DNA from: JBGTIS01 sp041745535
GTDB lineage: Bacteria; Bacteroidota; Bacteroidia; Cytophagales; Cyclobacteriaceae
Reading direction: 5' to 3'
NCBI GenBank assembly: GCA_041745535.1
Contig: JBGTIS010000210.1
Coordinates: forward strand, 1 to 8,233
Length of the DNA stretch: 8,233 bases
The position numbers and the translations under genes were made by a program. This document shows, in pieces, positions 1 through 7,429 of the stretch. Within the stretch, counting starts at the first letter, position 1. Each line of letters starts with the position of its first letter. Under the pieces are notes generated by a model. It was not told the DNA's origin, did no database searches, and saw only the letters and a program-made list of their open reading frames with translations.

Positions 1-843
1 ATAATGGTTTCCTGTAACATGCCTCAAACTATTTGGGTTTGCTTGAGATTGAGCTGTAGGAATATCTCCAATTCTTTCATTGGTTTCTTTATCAATAAAA
101 TCAGAAGGGCTTTGATCAAAAAAACCACCTTCAGCGGTACGGCCACTTGGATGGGTATGAAATGTGCCTTGTGTTTCAGTGAGATAATTATCTGCCGTTT
201 CGCCACTAAATGGCTCAACATGGGCATAGGAGTCTACACCGGGAATTGCAAATGGTCCTGGCTTAGCATGTATTACTTTCTCATTACCATTAGCATCTAA
301 ACCAAAAATACCACCTTCTTCATGAAACCCTCCTTTTTTATCTCCAATGGATTCATTTGGAGCATGCGAATTGGCAACAGATTTACCCATTTCTTTCCTC
401 ACAGATGCACTTGGAAGTTCTACTGCTGAACTAACTTGACTTGCATCCTCCACAACTCCTCCAGATTTTTTTATGCTTCTAGCTTCTTTTTTATTGGTTA
501 CAACAAAAACTCGTCCATCACCTTTGTTGTCCGTCCCAACCTTATTGCCATTCTCATCATATAAATCTCCAGGGAACATCCCATCCGGGTCAATAAAGCG
601 TATAGGATTATTAAAAGCATAATTATAGGGGCTTAACCTTCGTGATAGATCAGCCAGCGGATCCATCACATGCCACCTTCCCAACGCAGCATCATACATC
701 CTGGCCCCATAATCCAACCAGTTTAATCCTAAGTCTGCTTGTAATTCCTTCCCATTGTAGAGGTACTTATTGCTTAATTCCCTGTTGGGAGATTGATTAT
801 GTGTCAGTCCGAATGGGTAATAATAGTTTATTTGAAGAAACTT
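1..843 (-). pseudogene. 5'-truncated RHS-repeat protein: end of RHS core plus JAB/JAMM-like toxin tip (runs off left edge)
   Basis: The minus strand is open for 281 codons from a TAA at 844-846 to the window edge, with no start codon at its head. Residues about 7-88 are the end of an RHS core: YYYPFGL (7-13), YNGKEL (29-34), LDYGARMYDAALGRW (43-57), DPLAD (61-65), NYAFNNPIRFIDPDG (74-88). In RHS polymorphic toxins a variable toxin follows this DPDG boundary. Here residues 90-281 include HEEGG (174-178), HTHPSG (229-234) and SPSD (245-248). That order (Glu, then HxHP, then SxxD) is the metal-site signature of JAB/JAMM peptidases, which occur as RHS toxin tips (Tox-JAB type); the toxin role is inferred from this family knowledge. 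The missing 5' part means it is an orphan tip or rearranged fragment. No immunity gene can be seen, because the gene's 3' side lies outside the window. Confidence 0.82.
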
Positions 844-3332
844 TTAAACCCGCAGTGCATCACTGGTTTATCCCAAAGGTATGGCTCACCGGCACCTATG
901 GGCGAACCATCGGGGACTGATACAGGCTGGTTTAATTCCAGACTTTCCGGGTTATTCTCATACTCCCTTATTTTTGAAAGGACCAGGGCTACTGAGCCTT
1001 GGTAATTTTCATCACCTCCACCCGATGCCCTACTTTGCAGATATGCTTTAATTGCTTCTACTTTCAGTGTAGCCACCGATCTGGCTTCAGCAGAAACTGC
1101 TTCATCAGCCGCCAGGGCAATCAGGTGGTCGAGTACCAGTTGGTTTACTGTGCGGTGTATTTCTCCTGTATACCCTTTTTCTTCCGGTGCTTTCCAGGTG
1201 GCTGCGATCAGCTTATCAACCAATTCTGCAAACCCGGGCATCCGGTTATTTCTGGCATGAAAATCAATCATCCGGGTAGCTCTTTCGGGGTTCAGCATAA
1301 AGCCTAAGGTGAAATCGGCAGCAGCTTCGGCAGCAGCGATCGGATCGAAGGTGATGCCGGTTCTGGAATCAAATACTTCTCTGGGGTTTTCCTCGTATCC
1401 CAATGGATAAGGCGGAATCAGTGCCAGCACTTTTTCGGGAATCGCCAGGGCTTCCGGATTCAGGGTAGCCAGCAACGCCTCCAGGGCTTTTTGCTGCTGG
1501 TCGGCAGGCACCATTTCCAGCACTTTCTGCCGGTCGCCCCGCATGGCATAGGTGTAATACAAACCACCCAGCACTTTGGACGCCGCTTCTACCTGATACC
1601 GGTGAAACATATATACCGGCACCAGTACTTCTTCCAGAGTAGCCATGGGCGCGCCCATAGGTATCTTTTTTTCTGAAAAGTTTTCCAGGGCAATTTTACG
1701 CACCTCCATCACCCGATCCAATTCATCGGCAGCCTGGGTGCCATTGTCCCACAAATGGGCAATGGGGTGGGCGCCACCAGCAGCCCGGGTATCGCGGTCG
1801 CTAATAAACAGCAATCCTTTTGCGATGTAACCATCAATGATTTGCTGTAAGCCTTCTTTTTCATCCATACCTTCCGGAAAATCCTGATAACCGTAGGCAA
1901 TGGCTACCTTGTCCCATTCGCCGATGCCATCGGCATAAGCCTGAGAAAGGTCCAGCTTGCCATTCTTGCCAATAGCTACCATCGGATGTGGATAATCCAT
2001 TACCGAAGCCCGGTTATTATAACTGGAAGCATAATTGTGTACCAATCCCAGCGTATGTCCTACTTCGTGCGCCGCCAGTTGCCGGATGCGTTGCAGCGAC
2101 ATGTCCATCATTTCCTGAGAAACGGGCTTTCCTGCTTCATAATCAGCTACCAGACCGGCGGCAATCAGAAAATCCTGCCGAATGCGCAGGGAACCCAGCG
2201 TAACCTTTCCTTTCAGAATTTCGCCGGTACGCGGATCGTAAATGCTGGAGCCATACGACCAGCCACGGGTGGAGCGATGTACCCACTGAATCAAATTATA
2301 CCGCACGTCCATCGGATCGGCATCGGGGGGCAGCAATTTTACCTGAAACGCATTTTTATATCCGGCGGCTTCGTATGCCTGATTCCACCACGCTGCGCCT
2401 TCCATCAGGGCCGTGCGAATGGGTTCGGGTGCGCCAGGGTCCATATAATACACAATCGGGGCTACCGGATCGCTCATGGTGGCCGAAGGATCTTTCTTTT
2501 CCAACCGGTGCCTTACAATAAACCGTTTGGTAATGGGCTGGTCTACCGGTGTGGCAAAATCCATATACTCGATGCCATAATAGCCGGCACGGGGATCTAA
2601 CTCTCGGGGTGTGTACTGGTTGTCGGGCAGTCGCACAAAAGAATGGTGCTGCCTTACGGTAACAGCTCCCGCATCTGGCGATACCGATTGCAGATAGTCG
2701 CCTGCATCGCCGCCGGTGAAAGTTAGCGTCACTTCTATTTCAGAGTTTTGCGGAAAATTTTTGGTGAGGGGCATATAAAAAGCACTTCGAGATTTATCTA
2801 CTGAAAAGTTACCCTGCCGGGCACTTTTGATCATATCAGCCACTCTAATGGCGTCGGTCAGGAAAAAGTCGGAAGCGTCTACCAATACCTTGTCGTCTTC
2901 TTCCGCGGTTACTGTAAAACCCCACAATACCGATTCGGCAAAAGCCTGCGCTACAGCTTTTCTTTCCTCAGCATCATCAGAAACCGCACGGTAGCCATAA
3001 TTTTTTTCTACAAACAGTATTTTAGGGCCACTGCGCCGGAATTCCATCACCCTGGAATCGCCCAGACGACCCCGGTCCAGACCAATATCGTTGGAACCAA
3101 CCCCCGACGACAGAGACGAATAATACAGAAACTCCTGATCCAGTTTATCAATCTCAAACCATATTTTTCCTTCCCCCGCATCCCAGTAAAAATTAAAAAA
3201 ACCTTTGTATGCATCCATACCGGCAGTTTTGTCTTTGATAGATGGTTTTGGAGATTGCGCCAGCGCTCCGGCTGGCAAGTATACCAAACAGGTAGTCAGT
3301 ACAATTAATAAAACAGGTAGAAGATATTTCAT
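828..3332 (-). CDS. Secreted zinc-dependent metalloprotease, DUF5117/DUF4953 type (gluzincin-like HExxH with metzincin-style Met-turn)
   Basis: The chosen ATG (complement of 3330-3332) gives 834 aa opening with a clean signal peptide: MKYLLP, a hydrophobic stretch, and cleavage near GALA-QS. An in-frame ATG ten codons upstream would bury this signal, so it is less likely. The catalytic motif, numbered from the longer start, is AAHEVGHTLGLVHN: H432, E433, H436 and H442 form HExxHxxGxxH. SVMDYPHP (M455) gives a Met-turn. The region before it fits the DUF5117 domain (about 100-280); the region after fits DUF4953. Such proteins are exported proteases common in Bacteroidota; the substrate is unknown. 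The family usually ends near the PDGSPIG motif seen here. The last roughly 17 residues (from PYLWDKP) look like extra sequence read across a joint with the RHS remnant, whose open frame it overlaps by 16 bp. The gene stands alone, divergent from the glycosyltransferase. Confidence 0.9.
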   Translation of the reverse strand: MKYLLPVLLIVLTTCLVYLPAGALAQSPKPSIKDKTAGMDAYKGFFNFYWDAGEGKIWFEIDKLDQEFLYYSSLSSGVGSNDIGLDRGRLGDSRVMEFRRSGPKILFVEKNYGYRAVSDDAEERKAVAQAFAESVLWGFTVTAEEDDKVLVDASDFFLTDAIRVADMIKSARQGNFSVDKSRSAFYMPLTKNFPQNSEIEVTLTFTGGDAGDYLQSVSPDAGAVTVRQHHSFVRLPDNQYTPRELDPRAGYYGIEYMDFATPVDQPITKRFIVRHRLEKKDPSATMSDPVAPIVYYMDPGAPEPIRTALMEGAAWWNQAYEAAGYKNAFQVKLLPPDADPMDVRYNLIQWVHRSTRGWSYGSSIYDPRTGEILKGKVTLGSLRIRQDFLIAAGLVADYEAGKPVSQEMMDMSLQRIRQLAAHEVGHTLGLVHNYASSYNNRASVMDYPHPMVAIGKNGKLDLSQAYADGIGEWDKVAIAYGYQDFPEGMDEKEGLQQIIDGYIAKGLLFISDRDTRAAGGAHPIAHLWDNGTQAADELDRVMEVRKIALENFSEKKIPMGAPMATLEEVLVPVYMFHRYQVEAASKVLGGLYYTYAMRGDRQKVLEMVPADQQQKALEALLATLNPEALAIPEKVLALIPPYPLGYEENPREVFDSRTGITFDPIAAAEAAADFTLGFMLNPERATRMIDFHARNNRMPGFAELVDKLIAATWKAPEEKGYTGEIHRTVNQLVLDHLIALAADEAVSAEARSVATLKVEAIKAYLQSRASGGGDENYQGSVALVLSKIREYENNPESLELNQPVSVPDGSPIGAGEPYLWDKPVMHCGFKSFFK

Positions 3333-3362
3333 TGGTGTAGCATTTAATATTATCGCAAACAA

Positions 3363-3666
3363 TGGATAAATGGTTAATTGGATTCAGAAGAACAACACTG
3401 AATTAAAACATGACATAAGCATCAAATATAAAATTTTATTGGGCACTATATAAACTCCGTAGATTTTCATTTTGAATTCGAGATAAATTATATAGCATGC
3501 TAATCCATAATCAGAGATAAAAATAAACAGGGATATTAAACGGACTTCCTTAAAACTTTTTAAACCATTAATCGTTGTAAAACCATTGTGGTTGTGGAAA
3601 ATAAGTGATTATTTTTTAGATTTAATTGTAACAAAATCAGCCTTTTATTAAATATTTTTTTATACT
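3363..3666. promoter_or_regulatory. AT-rich divergent intergenic region with weak candidate promoters
   Basis: No coding potential is visible between the two divergent genes. On the minus strand, TATATTTG (complement of 3423-3430) fits the Bacteroidota -7 element TAnnTTTG and lies about 90 bp before the metalloprotease start; no good -33 TTTG partner was found. On the plus strand, TAGATTTA (3617-3624) is one base from the same consensus, with a TTG at 3592-3594 and a 22-bp spacer, slightly long. An 8-bp inverted repeat (CTATATAA at 3446-3453 and TTATATAG at 3488-3495) could easily be chance. The region must hold both promoters by position; the exact sites are guesses. Confidence 0.3.
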
Positions 3667-4482
3667 ATGATCAGCATTATTACTTCTGTTCATAACCAAT
3701 TGGCCATGAACAAATTGTATTATGAGTATTTAAAAAAATACACAAAAAACCCCTTTGAGCTTATTATTATTGACAATAATTCTAACGATGGCAGCACCGA
3801 GTTTTTTAATCAGCATGCCGATTGTGTCATTCAAAATAAGGAGAATTATTCTTATCCATACTGCCAGAACCAGGGATTGAAGCAGGCAAAGTATGACCTG
3901 CTGGCTTTTTTTAATAACGATATACTGGTTTCACCCGACTGGGACGAAAAAATAATACAGGTAATGCAAAAGCATCGGCAGGAGGTGATTTCATTTGCTA
4001 CCAACGAACACATAGAAGATCGGCCAACCACCAACAAAATCTTCCGAAAGTGGAAAAGGATAAAATATCCGGTGTTATATACTTTAGGTACCAGTAAAGC
4101 CGGATTAAACCTGATGAAGTGGCTGATGTATGGCGACTGGGAGCAATGGACCCACAAAAGATATTATGATTTTGGCTGTAAGATCAAAGAGGGTTTCTCC
4201 GGCTCCTGTATTATGATGAAAAAGGAAGCCTTGTATAAAATAGGATTATGGGATGAGCGGATACAGGAAGCTGATTTTGACCTTTTTAACCGGTTGAAAA
4301 AACGGAATATTGAAAAAAACGATATCAAAGCTCTTTGCATCGCGTTGGGTGTGTATATTCATCATTACCAGCGCCTGACACTGAAGGCCAAACCTCTACC
4401 CTTCGCTGACCGTGATAACCTGATAAGCCTGAAAGAAAAGTGGGGAGCGGAAACCCGGCAACTTCAACAGAATATTCATTAA
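3667..4482 (+). CDS. Family 2 (GT-A fold) glycosyltransferase
   Basis: This 271-aa protein starts with the Rossmann-like opening of GT2 enzymes: MISIITSVHNQ, then FELIIIDNNSNDGS (residues 30-43), where the Asp contacts the nucleotide sugar. AFFNNDILVSPDW (80-92) holds the DXD-equivalent metal site as NND. GFSGSCIMMKKEAL (176-189) and GLWDERIQEADFDLFNRL (193-210) match the acceptor loop and the acidic catalytic-base region. There is no membrane helix or signal peptide, so it should act at the cytoplasmic face. The length is normal for a single-domain GT2. The donor sugar and acceptor cannot be told from sequence; cell-surface glycan or protein glycosylation is the usual role. The next gene begins 23 bp after the stop on the same strand, so the two are probably one transcript. 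Confidence 0.88.
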   Translation: MISIITSVHNQLAMNKLYYEYLKKYTKNPFELIIIDNNSNDGSTEFFNQHADCVIQNKENYSYPYCQNQGLKQAKYDLLAFFNNDILVSPDWDEKIIQVMQKHRQEVISFATNEHIEDRPTTNKIFRKWKRIKYPVLYTLGTSKAGLNLMKWLMYGDWEQWTHKRYYDFGCKIKEGFSGSCIMMKKEALYKIGLWDERIQEADFDLFNRLKKRNIEKNDIKALCIALGVYIHHYQRLTLKAKPLPFADRDNLISLKEKWGAETRQLQQNIH

Positions 4483-4505
4483 CAGCTTATGTGTTAGGTT
4501 TACTT

Positions 4506-5948
4506 ATGAAATACCTGCTTACCTTCCTGACGCTTATGTCTGTTTACCTTCCTGTTTCATTGGCACAATCTACTTCAGTGTATCAGCAAGTTTACGATAC
4601 CTATGAGCAGTATCGGGAACCTGCCATTACCACCCGCCGGTTTAAACATGCCGACCTGATGCCGCTGCTGGAAAAGCTTGAAAGCAAGTCGGGCTTTAAT
4701 GTACAACCTTTAGGGCAATCAATTCAGGGGCGAAGTATCAATTGTGTGCGATTCGGCCACGGACCGGTAACGGTACTGATGTGGTCGCAAATGCATGGCG
4801 ATGAATCGACGGCCACCATGGCCGGCCTGGACCTGTTTAACTTCTTCAGCCGCGGCGATGAACTGGACGACCTACGGAAAACCATACTGGATGCAGTAAC
4901 CATTTATTTTATCCCGATGCTGAACCCCGATGGCGCTGAGGTTTTCCAAAGGTGGAATGCCCTGGGTATGGATCTGAACCGGGATGCCCTCCGACTGCAA
5001 TCGCCCGAATCGCGTATTCTGAAAAATATGCGCGACAGCATTGATGCTGATTTTGGTTTTAACCTGCACGACCAGAGCACCTATTACACGGCTGGCGTAA
5101 CGGGCAATCCGGCTACTATTTCTTTTCTGGCGCCAGCCTATAATTACGAGAAATCGATGAACACCGTGCGGTCAAACGCTACCAAAGTAATTGTTGAAAT
5201 GAATGAGGTGCTACAGCATTTTATTCCTGGTAAGGCAGGCCGATATAACGATACTTTTGAGCCGCGGGCTTTTGGCGATAACATACAGAAATGGGGAACA
5301 AGCACCATTCTGGTAGAATCGGGTGGCTATCCCAATGATCCGGAAAAGCAGTATATCCGAAAGATAAACTATACCCTGCTGCTTACTGCCCTGCACAGTA
5401 TTGCTACAAAAAACTATGAGCAACATGACCTGGCCCAGTACGATCAGATTCCCTGGAATGAGCGGTATCTGTACGATTTTATCATCCGCAAAGCTACGCT
5501 GGTAAAAGCAGGAAAGCCTTATCTGCTGGATATGGGCATCAATCGTTACCAGGTTGATTTCAATCAGCATCGCGATTATCATTACAGCAGCAGCATTACC
5601 GAATTGGGCGACCTGTCGGTATACCATGGTTACCAGGAACTGGACGCGGAAGGCATGACCATTGTGCCGGGTAAAGTATATCCTAAAAAAATCAAGAACT
5701 TCAAAAAAGCGGCCGCGCTCAACATCAATGCGTTATTAAAACAGGGTTATACCACCATTCGCATCAAAAAGTCAGACAATTCAGAAGCTTTGCGAAAGGT
5801 TTTTCCACTGGATGTAGTAGGCAAAAAACAAAATCCCACTTACGATATCAGTTTGGGCAGTCGCCCCAATTTTATCCTGCAAAAAGACGGTAAGGCTGCG
5901 TATGCCGTAGTCAATGGCGTGCTCTACGATTTGAACAATGAGAATTAA
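4506..5948 (+). CDS. Secreted M14-family zinc carboxypeptidase-like protein
   Basis: The ATG at 4506 yields 480 aa beginning MKYLLTFLTLMSVYLPVSLA-QS, a clear signal peptide. An upstream in-frame ATG at 4440 lies inside the glycosyltransferase gene and would place 22 polar residues ahead of the signal, so it was rejected. The M14 active site is complete: HGDE (H97, E100) gives HxxE zinc ligands, NPDG (140-143) and DLNRD (156-160) form the substrate-binding segment, H188 in FNLHDQ is the third zinc ligand, and E271 in LVESGG is the catalytic glutamate. The catalytic domain covers about residues 40-310. The remaining 170 residues look like a beta-rich accessory domain I cannot name. It should act in the periplasm or outside the cell, on peptides or peptidoglycan stems. 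It probably shares a transcript with the upstream glycosyltransferase. Confidence 0.9.
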   Translation: MKYLLTFLTLMSVYLPVSLAQSTSVYQQVYDTYEQYREPAITTRRFKHADLMPLLEKLESKSGFNVQPLGQSIQGRSINCVRFGHGPVTVLMWSQMHGDESTATMAGLDLFNFFSRGDELDDLRKTILDAVTIYFIPMLNPDGAEVFQRWNALGMDLNRDALRLQSPESRILKNMRDSIDADFGFNLHDQSTYYTAGVTGNPATISFLAPAYNYEKSMNTVRSNATKVIVEMNEVLQHFIPGKAGRYNDTFEPRAFGDNIQKWGTSTILVESGGYPNDPEKQYIRKINYTLLLTALHSIATKNYEQHDLAQYDQIPWNERYLYDFIIRKATLVKAGKPYLLDMGINRYQVDFNQHRDYHYSSSITELGDLSVYHGYQELDAEGMTIVPGKVYPKKIKNFKKAAALNINALLKQGYTTIRIKKSDNSEALRKVFPLDVVGKKQNPTYDISLGSRPNFILQKDGKAAYAVVNGVLYDLNNEN

Positions 5949-6104
5949 GCTCACACATTTCCAGTCATTCTTTGGTTAGCTATTAGTATTTCTGACTGTT
6001 CGTATCATCAGTACCTGAGCCATGCAAATCTGTTCGAGCAAATCTTGCTGAAAAGCAAAAAAATACCTAACTAGTAGCAGCGGTAGCAATTAAAATCCAG
6101 ACCA
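5949..6104. other. Intergenic gap between M14 gene and methyltransferase remnant
   Basis: This 156-bp gap contains no convincing gene, terminator or promoter. A small hairpin (TTGCT, GAAA loop, AGCAA at 6045-6058) is present, but it is followed by A residues rather than a T tract, so it is not a standard terminator for the upstream gene. Confidence 0.4.
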
Positions 6105-6512
6105 ATGTTAGCGCGGAAACCACGGAAAGAAGTAAATAAACTTCCCTACGAGCCTAAAGAATGGGAAACGGTTCCCTGCCCCATGTGTCAGTCAGCAGAC
6201 GCTTCATTGTATGAAAAAATTGGAGATAAACTGCAATACACCTATGTAGTATGCAATAACTGCCGGCTGGTATACCAGTCGCCAAGGCCAGTATACAACA
6301 ACGACTTTGTACAGGCTGCCTATGGCGAATATTATGCCTACGATCCTGAATACTCGTTTGACGGCTATGAAGAAACCTCTGATTACAAAGCCTGGGATGA
6401 TTCGGTGCGGGAAATCACAGAATTTGATACCGTACGCTCGGCCATTTTAGATGTAGGTGCCTGTATGGGAGAGTTTCTGTATCCTGCCAAAAAGTACTAC
6501 CGGATGGAATCG
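6105..6512 (+). pseudogene. 3'-truncated zinc-ribbon class I SAM-dependent methyltransferase
   Basis: The first roughly 134 codons encode a recognisable enzyme start. A zinc ribbon has CPMC (C25, C28) and CNNC (C50, C53), followed by RLVYQSPRP, typical of methyltransferases with an N-terminal zinc-binding domain, often in cell-surface sugar or antibiotic pathways. ILDVGACMGEFL (114-125) is SAM-binding motif I. Homology stops near YYRM (131-134); the open frame then runs through unrelated AT-rich sequence to a stop at 6600-6602. A full enzyme would be about 300 aa, so motifs II-IV and most of the Rossmann fold are missing. The break coincides with the start of IS-derived DNA, which makes insertion or deletion by mobile DNA the likely cause. 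The exact joint (about 6500-6515) is an estimate. The product should be inactive. Confidence 0.8.
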
Positions 6513-6648
6513 AACCTTTACTTTTTAACCCTCTCAAACCCTTCTAAATTCTATCATAAAACGTTGAAAATCAGCATATTTTTAGAATTTATGGTAATTT
6601 GAATATAATAAAAGTTTTAGTAAATTGGTTAAAGTAAATGTTTATACT
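6513..6648. other. AT-rich flank beyond the IS630-family remnant
   Basis: This stretch lies between the methyltransferase break and the stop codon of the IS630-type remnant. It is very AT-rich, carries no credible gene, and probably includes the 3' end of that IS. The terminal inverted repeat could not be defined because the other end of the element is not recognisable. Confidence 0.35.
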
Positions 6649-6949
6649 TCAAGGCGCATAGATTCGTGACTGATCAAAAGTTTGGAAATGGAGGGTAAGC
6701 AGAGAGTCAAGTTGAGTCTGATATTGATTATTGATATTAACAAAAAAGTTGTTTACAGCCTGATGAAATATTATAGGGGACTCAAAATATTTTCCGTATA
6801 GAATAGTCTTTTTAGCTACTCTACCCGATGGTTTTGTAAAAGAAGTTGAACCTCATCCAAGTACTGTTGCCGCTGTTGTTGTCCAAAATTTCAAAATATA
6901 CCGGCACGGCCATTTTGCCAATACTCACCACCACGCACAAAACGTTCAC

Positions 6950-6962
6950 CGGCGGCGGCCGC
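6950..6962. repeat. GC-rich mini-insert A in IS4-like transposase
   Basis: Thirteen bases, all G or C (CGGCGGCGGCCGC), separate codons for WHFGQTQ and VNVLC. They contain the palindrome GCGGCCGC (6955-6962). Their removal, together with insert B, restores the expected family sequence. Confidence 0.6.
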
Positions 6963-6983
6963 TTGCGTTTGACCAAAATGCCA

Positions 6984-6997
6984 TCCGACGTGGAACG
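6984..6997. repeat. GC-rich mini-insert B in IS4-like transposase
   Basis: Fourteen bases between the DRTE and WHF codons shift the frame. The block overlaps the perfect palindrome GGAACGTTCC (6992-7001). Its boundaries can slide by about one base. Confidence 0.6.
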
Positions 6998-7429
6998 TTC
7001 CGTGCGGTCAATACTCAAAGTCAGTTGATAATGAGGGACAAAACTCATTAAAAAGGCGCCTAGCTGCTGATAGTCAATACTGACTTTGGAAAAGAAGTCT
7101 TGTATCCTACGCTCAATAGAACTAGCCTTATGTTATTTGGAAGCTAACCTCTGAAAGACAGTTATGATCGGTTAGTAGCTCAGATGAGTCGCGACAAGTC
7201 CCTCTCTAAGCCAGGCAGGCGCTTTACTCGCAAACGAAAAAGATCACGAAAACCGAAAATCAATCGTAGAAGGCCTATCTGATGCTTAAGTTGACAGCAT
7301 TGGGCGGACCGATTTTGTTGTTTGCCGACTACAAAAGTCAGCTTTTTCTTTTTACTACTCAACTATCTCTCAAAACCATCGGGTAGAGTAATTTTTAGCA
7401 AACCTCCACAGCCTCTCAATGATATTAAG

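Larger units (their letters stand above)
6821..7156 (-). pseudogene. IS4-family transposase fragment with two short frameshifting inserts
   Basis: Pieces in order on the minus strand: FQRLASK, a stop (7133-7135), ERRIQDFF, DYQQLGAFLMSFVPHYQ, LTLSIDRTE, WHFGQTQ, VNVLCVVVSIGKMAVPVY, FEILDNNSGNS. SIDRTEWxFGxxxVNVL is the conserved first-aspartate region of IS4-family transposases, so D of DRTE is a catalytic residue. The segment WHFGQTQ is in a different frame from both neighbours. Removing 14 bp (6984-6997) and 13 bp (6950-6962) makes the whole stretch continuous. After GNS (6863) the family's middle and C-terminal domains (second D and YREK) are missing, and the frame ends in the left terminal repeat. 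The DNA between 7157 and 7370 yields no recognisable IS4 N-terminus in any frame. Confidence 0.75.
6817..7390 (-). mobile_element. 574-bp defective IS4-like element with 20-bp terminal inverted repeats and target duplication
   Basis: The left end TACTCTACCCGATGGTTTTG (6817-6836) is the exact reverse complement of the right end (7371-7390). Immediately outside lie CTTTTTAGC (6808-6816) and ATTTTTAGC (7391-7399), a 9-bp direct repeat with one mismatch, as left by transposition. The insertion interrupts an IS630-family gene whose frame is restored when the element is removed. The interior holds an IS4-type (DDE_Tnp_1) transposase remnant on the minus strand. At 574 bp it is less than half the usual size for an autonomous IS4 element, so it is an internally deleted copy. 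Both repeats encode the same tail, KTIG-stop, reading outward. Confidence 0.8.
6649..7429 (-). pseudogene. IS630-family transposase C-terminal remnant, split by an IS4-like insertion
   Basis: Reading the minus strand, 7429 to 7391 encodes LNIIERLWRFAK. After skipping the inserted element, 6816 to 6649 continues in frame with KTILYGKYFES, FHQAVNNFF and YQTQLDSLLTLHF to a TGA at 6649-6651. LNxIERLWxFxKK is the well-known segment around the last catalytic acid of IS630 transposases, and the tail matches the family's C-terminus. The frame joins perfectly once one copy of the 9-bp duplication is removed, which shows the two pieces were once one gene. Upstream of LNIIER (beyond 7429) the homology stops at a GC-rich block (GGGTCGCCC, 7432-7440). 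The N-terminus and the first catalytic residues are absent, so the gene is dead. Confidence 0.75.

Noticed and set aside
1986..2600. 204-codon open frame on the plus strand opposite the metalloprotease
   Set aside because: It lies wholly inside a well-supported gene with catalytic motifs on the other strand and shows no recognisable motif.
5211..5627. 138-codon open frame antisense to the M14 gene
   Set aside because: It overlaps the conserved peptidase sequence and looks like a shadow frame.
6045..6058. Hairpin with GAAA loop as terminator of the M14 gene
   Set aside because: The stem is only 5 bp and it is followed by A residues, not T residues.
6950..6962. GCGGCCGC (a NotI site) as a cloning linker
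   Set aside because: The other inserts are different sequences with no common restriction site, so one cloning linker does not explain the set.
7180..7362. 60-codon minus-strand frame rich in Lys/Arg, and an even more basic plus-strand frame over 7184-7284
   Set aside because: No family resemblance; both lie inside the deleted IS4-like element, and the basic composition follows from base content.
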